From assembly GCA_005791855.1 (NCBI GenBank), contig SXUH01000457.1, forward strand, positions 1-12,574: a DNA stretch of 12,574 nt, written 5' to 3'. A program made the translations under genes and the position numbers. The notes beneath the pieces were generated by a model, which was not told where the DNA came from, did no database searches, and worked only from the letters and a program-made list of their open reading frames with translations. Of this stretch, positions 6,775 to 12,574 are shown piece after piece. Origin of the DNA: Bdellovibrionales bacterium (GTDB lineage Bacteria; Bdellovibrionota; Bacteriovoracia; Bacteriovoracales; Bacteriovoracaceae). Numbering within the stretch: the stretch's first letter is position 1; each line of letters begins with the position of its first letter.

Positions 6775-7875
6775 ATGGCACCAAAACGTTCTACCCCCTT
6801 CAAGATAAGCAGCATGGATAGCCTGGGACAGGGGGTCAGCAAGGAAACGGAAAAAATAACTTTTATTGCAAAGACGATCACGGGAGACGCGGGGGACGCG
6901 GTCATCCTGTCAGAGAAGAAGGGCGTGGCCTTCGGCCGGATCGCCCGGCTGGCGGAAGCCTCCCCTCTCCGGATCCCCCCCGTCTGCCCGCACTTCGACG
7001 CCTGCCCCTCCTGCCACTACCTGCACGTCGACTACCCGGAGGAGCTCCGGATCAAGAAGGGCGCTCTCGAGAAGCTCTTCCGCAAGCTCGTCATCCCGGA
7101 GGTCATCGTGGTCCCGGCCCTCCGGCGGCTCGGGTACCGCAACCGCCTCCAGTTGCACTACGATCTGCAGGAGCGGGCCCTCGGGTACTTCGACCACCAG
7201 CTCGGGAAGATCGTCCCCGTCCCGAACTGCCTGATGGGCGTGGACTCCGTGGGGACGGAGCTCCGGCGGCTCTACAGAGACGCGGCCTGGGAGAGAGAAG
7301 TCCCCCGGGGCCCGGCCCGCGGGCACGTGGAGATCTACCAGACCGAGGCCGCGCTCAAGGTCAGCTGGAACAGGCCCTACGCCGAGGGAGGATTCACTCA
7401 GGTATTCCAGGAGATGAACCAGAAGCTGCTCCAGCTCCTGCAGGAGACCGTCGGCGCGAGCGCCGGCGCGGTACTTGACCTCTTCGGTGGGAACGGGAAC
7501 CTCTCGCAGCCACTGAGTCCTTCTCGCCGGTTGTGCGTCGACGTCTATCCCGACTCGAAAGGAAGGGAATTCTTCAACCAGAATCTCTACGCCGACGGCG
7601 CCTTCCGGAACGTGAAGCAGGAACTGCGGAGGAGATCCCTGGACCAGCTCGACACCCTCATCCTCGATCCGCCCCGCTCAGGTTTCAAGGACCTCCCCCG
7701 CTGGCTCGCCGAGCTCCGGCCGAAGACCGTCGCCTACGTGAGCTGCGATCCGCACACGCTGGTCCGGGACGTGCAGGGAGTATCCGACTACGAGATCAAA
7801 AAAGTTTACCTGGTGGACTTCTTCCCCTCCACCTTCCACTTCGAGTCTTTCATCATTCTAGAGAGAAAAGGTTAA
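6775..7875 (+). CDS. TrmA/RlmD-family Fe-S RNA (uracil-C5) methyltransferase
   Basis: 366 residues. The family transfers a methyl group from S-adenosylmethionine to C5 of a specific uracil in tRNA or 23S rRNA through a covalent cysteine adduct. Residues 1-60 fit a TRAM-like RNA-binding domain. CPHFDACPSC (71, 77, 80) with Cys152 (VPNC) are the [4Fe-4S] ligands seen in RlmD/RlmC. LDLFGGNGN (234-242) is the SAM loop, DPPRSG (298-303) motif IV, and SCDP (323-326) holds the catalytic Cys324. HFE (355-357) near the C-terminus carries the conserved base Glu357. At 366 residues it is shorter than E. coli RlmD (about 430). The start is ATG 6775, 6 nt after AGGAA; an in-frame TTG at 6769 touches that site and is unlikely. 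Whether the target is U1939, U747 or tRNA U54 cannot be told from the sequence; the Fe-S ligands argue against classical TrmA. Confidence 0.9.
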   Translation: MAPKRSTPFKISSMDSLGQGVSKETEKITFIAKTITGDAGDAVILSEKKGVAFGRIARLAEASPLRIPPVCPHFDACPSCHYLHVDYPEELRIKKGALEKLFRKLVIPEVIVVPALRRLGYRNRLQLHYDLQERALGYFDHQLGKIVPVPNCLMGVDSVGTELRRLYRDAAWEREVPRGPARGHVEIYQTEAALKVSWNRPYAEGGFTQVFQEMNQKLLQLLQETVGASAGAVLDLFGGNGNLSQPLSPSRRLCVDVYPDSKGREFFNQNLYADGAFRNVKQELRRRSLDQLDTLILDPPRSGFKDLPRWLAELRPKTVAYVSCDPHTLVRDVQGVSDYEIKKVYLVDFFPSTFHFESFIILERKG

Positions 7876-7881
7876 TTTCTT

Positions 7882-7910
7882 TTTACAAAAACGCCGGCCG
7901 ATCTTAGAAT
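7882..7910 (+). promoter_or_regulatory. Sigma70-type promoter for the pilF-like/rodZ pair
   Basis: TTTACA (7882-7887) and TAGAAT (7905-7910) are spaced by 17 bp, each 5 of 6 matches to consensus. Transcription would begin near 7917, giving a leader of about 25 nt with AAGAGG and AGGAA ribosome-site sequences before the ATG at 7942. The promoter starts 6 bases after the stop of the methyltransferase gene. I see no terminator between them, so read-through from upstream is also possible. Confidence 0.6.
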
Positions 7911-7941
7911 TGTTCGTATACCTATCAAGAGGCAGGAACCC

Positions 7942-8778
7942 ATGCTTAGAACCGTCTCCCGAACCTGTTCCCCGATCGCGACCGTCGTCTCCCTGCTGCT
8001 CCTCGCGGCCTGCGCGTCCAACTCCGCGAAGGTGAAGAACAAGCAGGCCGAGCTCTACTACTCCGCGGGGACCCAGAGCCTGATGCAGAAGCAGTACACC
8101 GACGCCCTCAAGGCCCTGCTGAAGGCCAACGAGCTCGACCCGAAGAACCCCGAGATCCTCAATAACCTCGGGATGGCCTACTACTTCAAGGGCCAGAAGG
8201 ACATGGCCCTCCGGCACCTCGCCGAGGTCCTGAAGCACGACGAGAAGAACTCCGACGCGAAGGTGAACATGGCGTCGATCTACCTGCGGGAAGGGAAGGT
8301 CCGGGACGCCGAAGCGCTCTACAAGAAAGTCCTCCAGGACCTCACCTACGACAAGCAGGCGCGCACGCTCTACAACCTCGGGGTGATCGAGGCGCAGTAC
8401 AAGAAGAACAGCGTCTCCGCGGAGAACTACTTCAAGAAGTCCATCAAGGAAGACGACAACTTCTGCCCTTCCTACTACCAGCTCGGCCTCCTCCAGTTCA
8501 ACCGCCGGCAGTTCAACACCGCTCTCCGGAACTTCAAGGAGGCCGGCATGGGGACCTGCTACGAATCCCCGGCGCCCCAGTACTACCAGGCCCTGACCCT
8601 CATCGAGCTCCGCCGGTTCGACGAGGCCCGGATCAAGCTCGACGAAGTGGAGACGCGGTTCAAGAAGACCGACTTCGCGGTGAAGGCCCGGACGAAGGCC
8701 ACGGAGATCACCGAGATCGAAACCCGGAGCCGGACCCAGGACCACGCGGCCCGGGCCCTCGAGACCCCAGAATTCTAA
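7942..8778 (+). CDS. TPR lipoprotein, PilF/PilW-like
   Basis: 278 residues. The signal peptide ends in lipobox LAAC (lipidated Cys24). About six tetratricopeptide repeats follow from residue 35 to about 245 (clear units start near 35, 69, 103, 138, 173 and 210), including textbook stretches such as LNNLGMAYYFKGQ. The tail is charged and Arg/Glu/Thr-rich. The overall plan (lipoprotein, helical repeats in this order and length) is that of PilF/PilW/Tgl, the outer-membrane pilotins that help the type IV pilus secretin assemble. The gene is followed 16 nt later by rodZ, and pilF-rodZ adjacency is known in Gammaproteobacteria such as E. coli. This raises the likelihood but does not prove pilus function, since no other pilus genes are in the window. 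A generic TPR envelope lipoprotein remains the alternative. The start is supported by AGGAA just upstream and by the signal peptide. Confidence 0.85.
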   Translation: MLRTVSRTCSPIATVVSLLLLAACASNSAKVKNKQAELYYSAGTQSLMQKQYTDALKALLKANELDPKNPEILNNLGMAYYFKGQKDMALRHLAEVLKHDEKNSDAKVNMASIYLREGKVRDAEALYKKVLQDLTYDKQARTLYNLGVIEAQYKKNSVSAENYFKKSIKEDDNFCPSYYQLGLLQFNRRQFNTALRNFKEAGMGTCYESPAPQYYQALTLIELRRFDEARIKLDEVETRFKKTDFAVKARTKATEITEIETRSRTQDHAARALETPEF

Positions 8779-8794
8779 TTCCAAGGACGGTTAA

Positions 8795-10084
8795 ATGAAT
8801 AATCAAGAATCGAACGAAAAGACGACTTCCGGGAGCGCCGTCCAGGGCCTCCTCGGCGACTACCTCCGGCAGAAGCGGACGGAGAAGAACTACTCTCTGG
8901 AGAAGCTCTCGCAGAAAACCAAGATCAGCGTCAACATCCTCAAGGCCCTCGAGACCAACGACTACGAGCACATGCCGAGCGCCGCCTACATCAAGGGCTT
9001 CGTGACGAGCTACGTGAAGGTCATCGGGAGCCCGATCGACGAAGCCATCGCGAAGATGGAAGCTACCTACCTGGCCGTCCTCGGGAAACCTTTCCCGGCC
9101 CTGAACCACACCAAGCCAAAGGGCACCGGGAAGGCGTCGGACGGTTTCGTCAGCGCCAACGCGTACAAGAACCAGGCGCCGACCGGGCCCACCCCGGCGG
9201 AGGTCATCGACAGCGGCGAGACCATCATCGAGCACACGAAGTCGTTCCTGCCGCTTGCGATCTTCGCCCTCGTCGTCCTCCTCTTCGTCGGCGGGTACAA
9301 GATCATCTCCTCGGTCATCGAGAGTGAAGTCGACACCCAGCAGGGGAAGGACCTCGGTCCGAAGATCGAGTCGAGCTCCGCGCTGGTGAAGGAACCCGCG
9401 AAGGCCGAGCCGCCGAAGACCCAGGCCACCCAGCCAGAGGGAACGGCTGCGACCAGCACCGCTCCGGCCACCCAGGCCACGCCGGCGGTTCCCGCGACCA
9501 CCGCCGCTCCGGCCACCCCCGCTGCGCCGGCCACCCCGCCCCCGGCTCCGGTCGTCGAAGTGAAGCCGGAGATGGAGATCGAGAGGAACTTCCCGGACGT
9601 GAACTTCAAGAAGATCAACGAACAGCTCTTCACCGTGAAGATGGACGCCCCGGAGAACAACGACCCGGAGATCCTCCCGCCGGAGATCAAGAGCTCCATG
9701 AACTCGGACCTCCAGAACGTCTACATCCGCGCGGTCTCCGGGAACACCTGGCTGAGCTACAAGATCGATAACAACCCCATCGAGAGCGTCATCATCAACC
9801 AGGGGAAGGACCTCTTCCTCCAGGGCAACGACATCCGCGTCTTCCTCGGGAACGTGAACGTCACCAAGATCTTCTACAATAACTTCCTCATCGAGACCCC
9901 CAACAAGGCCGGGGTGAAGAGCCTGATCTTCCCGGAGGAAGCGGCGGAGAAGTACGTGCTGCCGCTCTTCCCGAAGGCGCAGGACGACATCCTCTACGCG
10001 GCGGAAGACTACATCAAGCGCATGGAACTCGAGAAGACCGAACTCGCCAAGCGGAAGAAGGCCGCCGAGAAGCCGGCGGAATAG
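8795..10084 (+). CDS. rodZ: RodZ-like cell-shape protein (HTH_25, transmembrane helix, DUF4115-like)
   Basis: 429 residues. RodZ spans the inner membrane and ties MreB filaments to the cell-wall elongation machinery. The cytoplasmic helix-turn-helix domain (about 17-90) shows the family signature: LRQKRTEKNYSLEKLSQKT, KISVNILKALE, and MPSAAYIKGFVTSYVKVIG. A linker leads to one transmembrane helix (about 151-170), then a Pro/Ala/Thr-rich stretch (about 200-255, repeated AP-AT-PA units). The C-terminal periplasmic domain (about 305-365) resembles DUF4115 of RodZ: it has NTWLSYKIDN, an INQGKDLFL strand and an IRVFLGN strand. A charged coiled tail (about 395-429) is an addition. It is longer than E. 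coli RodZ (337), mostly through the linkers and tail. AAGGA lies 7 nt before ATG. Its TAG stop is the first three bases of the 125-bp palindromic element. Confidence 0.9.
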   Translation: MNNQESNEKTTSGSAVQGLLGDYLRQKRTEKNYSLEKLSQKTKISVNILKALETNDYEHMPSAAYIKGFVTSYVKVIGSPIDEAIAKMEATYLAVLGKPFPALNHTKPKGTGKASDGFVSANAYKNQAPTGPTPAEVIDSGETIIEHTKSFLPLAIFALVVLLFVGGYKIISSVIESEVDTQQGKDLGPKIESSSALVKEPAKAEPPKTQATQPEGTAATSTAPATQATPAVPATTAAPATPAAPATPPPAPVVEVKPEMEIERNFPDVNFKKINEQLFTVKMDAPENNDPEILPPEIKSSMNSDLQNVYIRAVSGNTWLSYKIDNNPIESVIINQGKDLFLQGNDIRVFLGNVNVTKIFYNNFLIETPNKAGVKSLIFPEEAAEKYVLPLFPKAQDDILYAAEDYIKRMELEKTELAKRKKAAEKPAE

Positions 10085-10206
10085 AGCCTTTCACAAAATC
10101 GTAAGATCCAAGGCGACGAGGAATGACGACTGAGGCGTACTACTGTACGCCGCAGGGAGGATCGACGAAGGCAACGCCGGAGATTGCGGCTTTGTGAAAG
10201 GCTCTA
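10082..10206. repeat. 125-bp palindromic element with perfect 16-bp terminal inverted repeats
   Basis: The left end TAGAGCCTTTCACAAA (10082-10097) is the exact reverse complement of the right end (10191-10206). Pairing continues imperfectly inward (about 9 of 12 positions counting G-U). The centre is a separate hairpin: GGCGTAC (10134-10140), loop TACT, GTACGCC (10145-10151), extended by CTG/CAG across one mismatch. The element fills the whole gap between rodZ and the convergent LptF/LptG gene, and its outermost TAG is the stop codon of each. It contains no gene. Size and structure are like short palindromic mobile or intergenic repeats (ERIC, RUP, MITE types). As RNA it would fold into a long hairpin from either strand and could act as a terminator or 3'-end stabiliser, although no T-run follows either arm. 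Other copies cannot be checked here. Confidence 0.75.
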
Positions 10207-11334
10207 GGACTGCCAGTCGAGCTTGCGGTAGAACCAGAACCCCAGGAAAAGAAGCACCGTCGCCGGGAAGTACACTCCGAGCGGTAGCGGGATGATCTCC
10301 TTCTTCGCGACGCTGACCAGCGAGAAGTACAGGGTGTAGTAGATCAGGAGACACAGGAGGCCCACGAGGCCCGAGTTCTTCGACTTCCCCCGGTTCCCCG
10401 TGACCCCCAGGGTGAATCCCAGGAAGCAGAAGATGAAGCAGATGAAGGCGCCGTTCTTCCGGTTCCAGTATTCGTACTTCGCGTTGAAGAGCTCCTTCCG
10501 GTTCCAGTTGTACTTCTTCTCGGCTTCCTTCAGGGTCATGTCGAGGGTCCCCTCCAGCTCCTCCGAGGTCATCATGTTCTCCTTCACGCCGAACCGGTCG
10601 TCGAAGTGGCTCTGGGACACGGGGAAGATGTACTTGGTGAAGAGGATCTTCTCGAGGTTGCTATCCTTGGACTGGCCAACGATGTTGCCGTTGTAGAGGG
10701 TCAGGGTCATCTTCTCCGTGAGGTCCTTGGCGTGCCGCTCGAAGAGGAGCTCCCCCTTCTCCGCGAAGATCGCCTTGCTCGCGCCGGTCTTCTCCGTCAG
10801 GTGCAGGAAGACCTCCTGGAGGTTCCTACCGTACTTCGAGGCCTGGGACGCGAAGAGGGTCACGTTGGGGATCAGGGTGAAGAACTGGCCCGGCTTGATG
10901 CCCGCGAGGGCCCCGCTGGAAGTGAGGAAGTTGATCTTCCGTTTGAACTCCTTGTTCGACTGCGGGATGACGTTCTGGTTGAGCTGGTACACTCCGATGG
11001 TCAGGAGGCTCGCCACCAGCAGGAACGGCAGGAGGATGCGGAACTTCGTGAGCCCACCAGCACGCATGGCGATATATTCGGAGTCACTGGAGAGCTTGTT
11101 CACGCAGTAAATAGTTGAGAAAAACACTGCGATCGGCAGGGACAGGGGCATGAAGGAGAGGGCGATGTTCCCGAGGAGGCCGAAGATGAACCAGAAAGAA
11201 ATGTCTCTGGTTACCAGCAGTTCCGTTAACCGGAAGAGCTCGAAGGTCATGAGGAAGCAGATGAAGAAGATCGTGCTGACGATCAGGGGCATGATGAACT
11301 GTGCCGCGAGATAGCGTTGCAGTAAAAGTTTCAT
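10204..11334 (-). CDS. Lipopolysaccharide export permease, LptF/LptG (YjgP/YjgQ) family
   Basis: 376 residues, normal length for the family. LptF and LptG form the membrane part of the LptB2FG ABC transporter, which extracts LPS from the inner membrane and passes it to LptC/LptA. Three N-terminal transmembrane helices (about 13-33, 50-76, 99-117) hold the coupling-helix signature DSEYIAMRAGGL (84-95) between the second and third. A periplasmic beta-jellyroll follows (about 140-270: IKPGQFFTL, ERHAKDLTEKMTLTLYNG), then three C-terminal helices (about 296-313, 323-341, 350-369) opened by EYWNRKNGAF. I cannot decide between LptF and LptG, and the partner gene is not adjacent. The ATG at 11334 has no close Shine-Dalgarno (GGAG is 13 nt away). 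Its stop codon is the end of the 125-bp palindromic element. Confidence 0.9.
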   Translation of the reverse strand: MKLLLQRYLAAQFIMPLIVSTIFFICFLMTFELFRLTELLVTRDISFWFIFGLLGNIALSFMPLSLPIAVFFSTIYCVNKLSSDSEYIAMRAGGLTKFRILLPFLLVASLLTIGVYQLNQNVIPQSNKEFKRKINFLTSSGALAGIKPGQFFTLIPNVTLFASQASKYGRNLQEVFLHLTEKTGASKAIFAEKGELLFERHAKDLTEKMTLTLYNGNIVGQSKDSNLEKILFTKYIFPVSQSHFDDRFGVKENMMTSEELEGTLDMTLKEAEKKYNWNRKELFNAKYEYWNRKNGAFICFIFCFLGFTLGVTGNRGKSKNSGLVGLLCLLIYYTLYFSLVSVAKKEIIPLPLGVYFPATVLLFLGFWFYRKLDWQS

Positions 11335-11380
11335 AAATAAGAAGGTACTCCAAGTTCACCTTTCATTCAAGAAATGGCAG

Positions 11381-11403
11381 TATATTGGGACTAATAAAAG
11401 GAG
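11381..11403 (+). promoter_or_regulatory. Probable -10 box and ribosome binding site of pepA
   Basis: In the 74-nt divergent gap, TATATT (11381-11386) is a good -10 box on the plus strand, though no convincing -35 box lies 16-18 bp before it. AAGGAG (11398-11403), 5 nt before the ATG at 11409, is a strong Shine-Dalgarno and fixes the pepA start. On the minus strand the overlapping TATACT (11384-11379) could serve the LptF/LptG gene, so the two promoters may share this AT-rich core. Confidence 0.45.
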
Positions 11404-11408
11404 CTCTC

Positions 11409-12574
11409 ATGCAACTCAAACTCGATCCGGTGGGTGACAAATTCTTAGGCGCGGACCTCAAGGTCCTCACGGCGTTCCAGAAGGCTGGGGCCGCGAAGGC
11501 GAAGACCGCGACCGTCGAGACGACGGTCTCGATCGACCACTGGGTGGACCGCGGTTTGAAAGAAGAGTTCACCAACCTCCGGGCCTACAAGAACTTCAAG
11601 GCCGGGAAGGACGAGGTCCTCTCCTTCACCGGTGCGACCGGCGAGAGCGTCTGGGTCGTGGGCCTCGGCGACAAGGCGAAGTTCAAGGCGGAGGATCTGC
11701 GGAAGACCATCGCGAAGACCTTCAAGAGCAATAAGCAGAACAAGTACGCGACCATCGCCATCGACGTCCCCGGCTTCAACACCCTCCGGGACGAGGTCGA
11801 GGCCTGCCGGGTGATCGCGGAGACGCTCTACCTCACCGACTACTCCTTCGACCTCTACAAGTCGAAGAAGCCGGAGGCCCCGGAGCTCACCGTCGTCCTC
11901 GCGCACGTCGAGAAGCGGAACGCCGGGAAGCTCGAGAAGGCCCTCGCCTCCGCGAAGAACATCGGCGAGTCGATCTCCGTCATCAAGGACTTCGTGAACG
12001 AAGTTCCGAACGTCCTCCACTCCGAGGAGTACGCCCGCCGGGTCGAAGCCGACGTGCGGAAGAACCTCAAGGGCGTGAAGATCAAGATCCTCAACAAGGC
12101 CCAGATCCAGAAAGAGAAGATGGGCATGTTCCTCTCCGTCAACTCCGGCTCGGCCTACGAGCCGAGGCTCATCCACCTCACCTACGAGCCCGCGAAGGCG
12201 ACGGCGAAGACCAAGCACGTGGCCCTCGTCGGCAAGGGGATCACCTTCGACACCGGCGGCTACTCGCTCAAGCCGGGGGCGAACATGGCCGGGATGAAGA
12301 ACGACATGGGTGGCTCGGCCACGGTCTACGGCGCGTTCCGGGCCGCCGTGCTCGAGAAGGCTCCGATCAAGATCACGTGTATCATGGCCCTCACCGACAA
12401 CGCCGTGAACTCGCTCGCGACCTTCCCGGACGCCGTCGTCACCGCCCGGAACGGGAAGACCGTGGAGATCCTCAACACGGACGCGGAGGGCCGGCTCATC
12501 CTCGGCGACGCCCTCGACTACGCCTGTGACCAGAACCCGCAGTACATCATCGACGCCGCCACCCTCACCGGCGC
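11409..12574 (+). CDS. pepA: M17 leucyl aminopeptidase, 3' end missing
   Basis: 388 complete codons are visible and the frame runs off the window; family members are about 480-500 residues, so roughly 100 are missing. This cytoplasmic dimetal enzyme removes N-terminal residues from peptides. The less conserved N-terminal domain covers about 1-165. The catalytic domain shows VGKGITFDTGG (274-284; metal ligands Lys276 and Asp281), SLKPG with catalytic Lys288, KNDMGG (297-302; Asp299), and the signature NTDAEGRL (356-363; Asp358, Glu360, catalytic Arg362). All are offset by a constant 26 residues from E. coli PepA numbering, so the core has no gaps. Between them, the usual A-x-x-P-G-D turn reads ATFPDA (337-342), a local departure. 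A strong Shine-Dalgarno sets the start. It is transcribed away from the LptF/LptG gene. Confidence 0.93.
   Translation, partial: MQLKLDPVGDKFLGADLKVLTAFQKAGAAKAKTATVETTVSIDHWVDRGLKEEFTNLRAYKNFKAGKDEVLSFTGATGESVWVVGLGDKAKFKAEDLRKTIAKTFKSNKQNKYATIAIDVPGFNTLRDEVEACRVIAETLYLTDYSFDLYKSKKPEAPELTVVLAHVEKRNAGKLEKALASAKNIGESISVIKDFVNEVPNVLHSEEYARRVEADVRKNLKGVKIKILNKAQIQKEKMGMFLSVNSGSAYEPRLIHLTYEPAKATAKTKHVALVGKGITFDTGGYSLKPGANMAGMKNDMGGSATVYGAFRAAVLEKAPIKITCIMALTDNAVNSLATFPDAVVTARNGKTVEILNTDAEGRLILGDALDYACDQNPQYIIDAATLTG

Noticed and set aside
7858..8784. 308-codon open frame on the minus strand
   Set aside because: It is antisense to the TPR lipoprotein gene and is low-complexity Leu/Val/Glu/Gly sequence.
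10091..10354. 87-codon minus-strand frame crossing the palindromic element
   Set aside because: It has no ribosome site, it overlaps the LptF/LptG gene in another frame, and most of its unique part is the repeat.
11445..12218. 257-codon open frame on the minus strand
   Set aside because: It is antisense to pepA, which has all catalytic motifs; the minus frame has no recognisable domain.

Overview
The window is about 12.6 kb of GC-rich, gene-dense DNA in which codons end strongly in C or G. It encodes a Gram-negative (diderm) bacterium: it has a lipopolysaccharide-export permease (LptF/LptG family), RodZ, several lipobox lipoproteins and a probable type IV pilus pilotin-like TPR lipoprotein. 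The abundance of small envelope lipoproteins of unknown function would suit a Bdellovibrionota or 'deltaproteobacterial' relative, but the sequence alone does not prove this. I see no tRNA, rRNA, CRISPR array, transposase or phage genes, and no gene-free stretch over 300 bases.

Layout. (a) 1-692 (+): the 3' part of an envelope-type protein of unknown function. It ends at a hairpin (712-733) shared with the convergent gene. (b) 755-2204 (-): four small exported proteins. The first three in transcription order (2204 down to 1171) are related lipoproteins with a two-cysteine pattern resembling phage lambda Bor. They are probably driven by a good promoter (2211-2239) whose -10 box lies only 6 nt from the first ATG, suggesting a leaderless mRNA. 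(c) 2240-6730 (-): an apparent operon ktrB-ktrA-sensor-lipoprotein. It encodes a K+ channel subunit, its RCK regulator, a membrane 4-helix/HAMP/PAS protein with no recognisable output domain, and a lipoprotein with a C39/papain-like Cys-His-Asp arrangement. Spacings are 0 to 12 nt. (d) 6775-7875 (+): an Fe-S, TrmA/RlmD-family RNA uracil-C5 methyltransferase, divergent from ktrB across 44 nt. (e) 7942-10084 (+): a PilF/PilW-like TPR lipoprotein followed 16 nt later by rodZ, behind a clear sigma70-type promoter (7882-7910). This recalls the pilF-rodZ pairing known in Gammaproteobacteria. (f) 10082-10206: a 125-bp palindromic element with perfect 16-bp terminal inverted repeats. It fills the gap between the convergent genes rodZ and lptF/lptG and supplies the TAG stop codon of both. 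(g) 10204-11334 (-): the LptF/LptG permease, divergent from (h) 11409-12574 (+): an M17 leucyl aminopeptidase (pepA), cut by the window edge.

The main items for follow-up are the 125-bp stop-to-stop palindromic element, the Bor-like lipoprotein array with its probable leaderless promoter, and the K+ channel operon carrying an output-less HAMP-PAS sensor and a C39-like lipoprotein.
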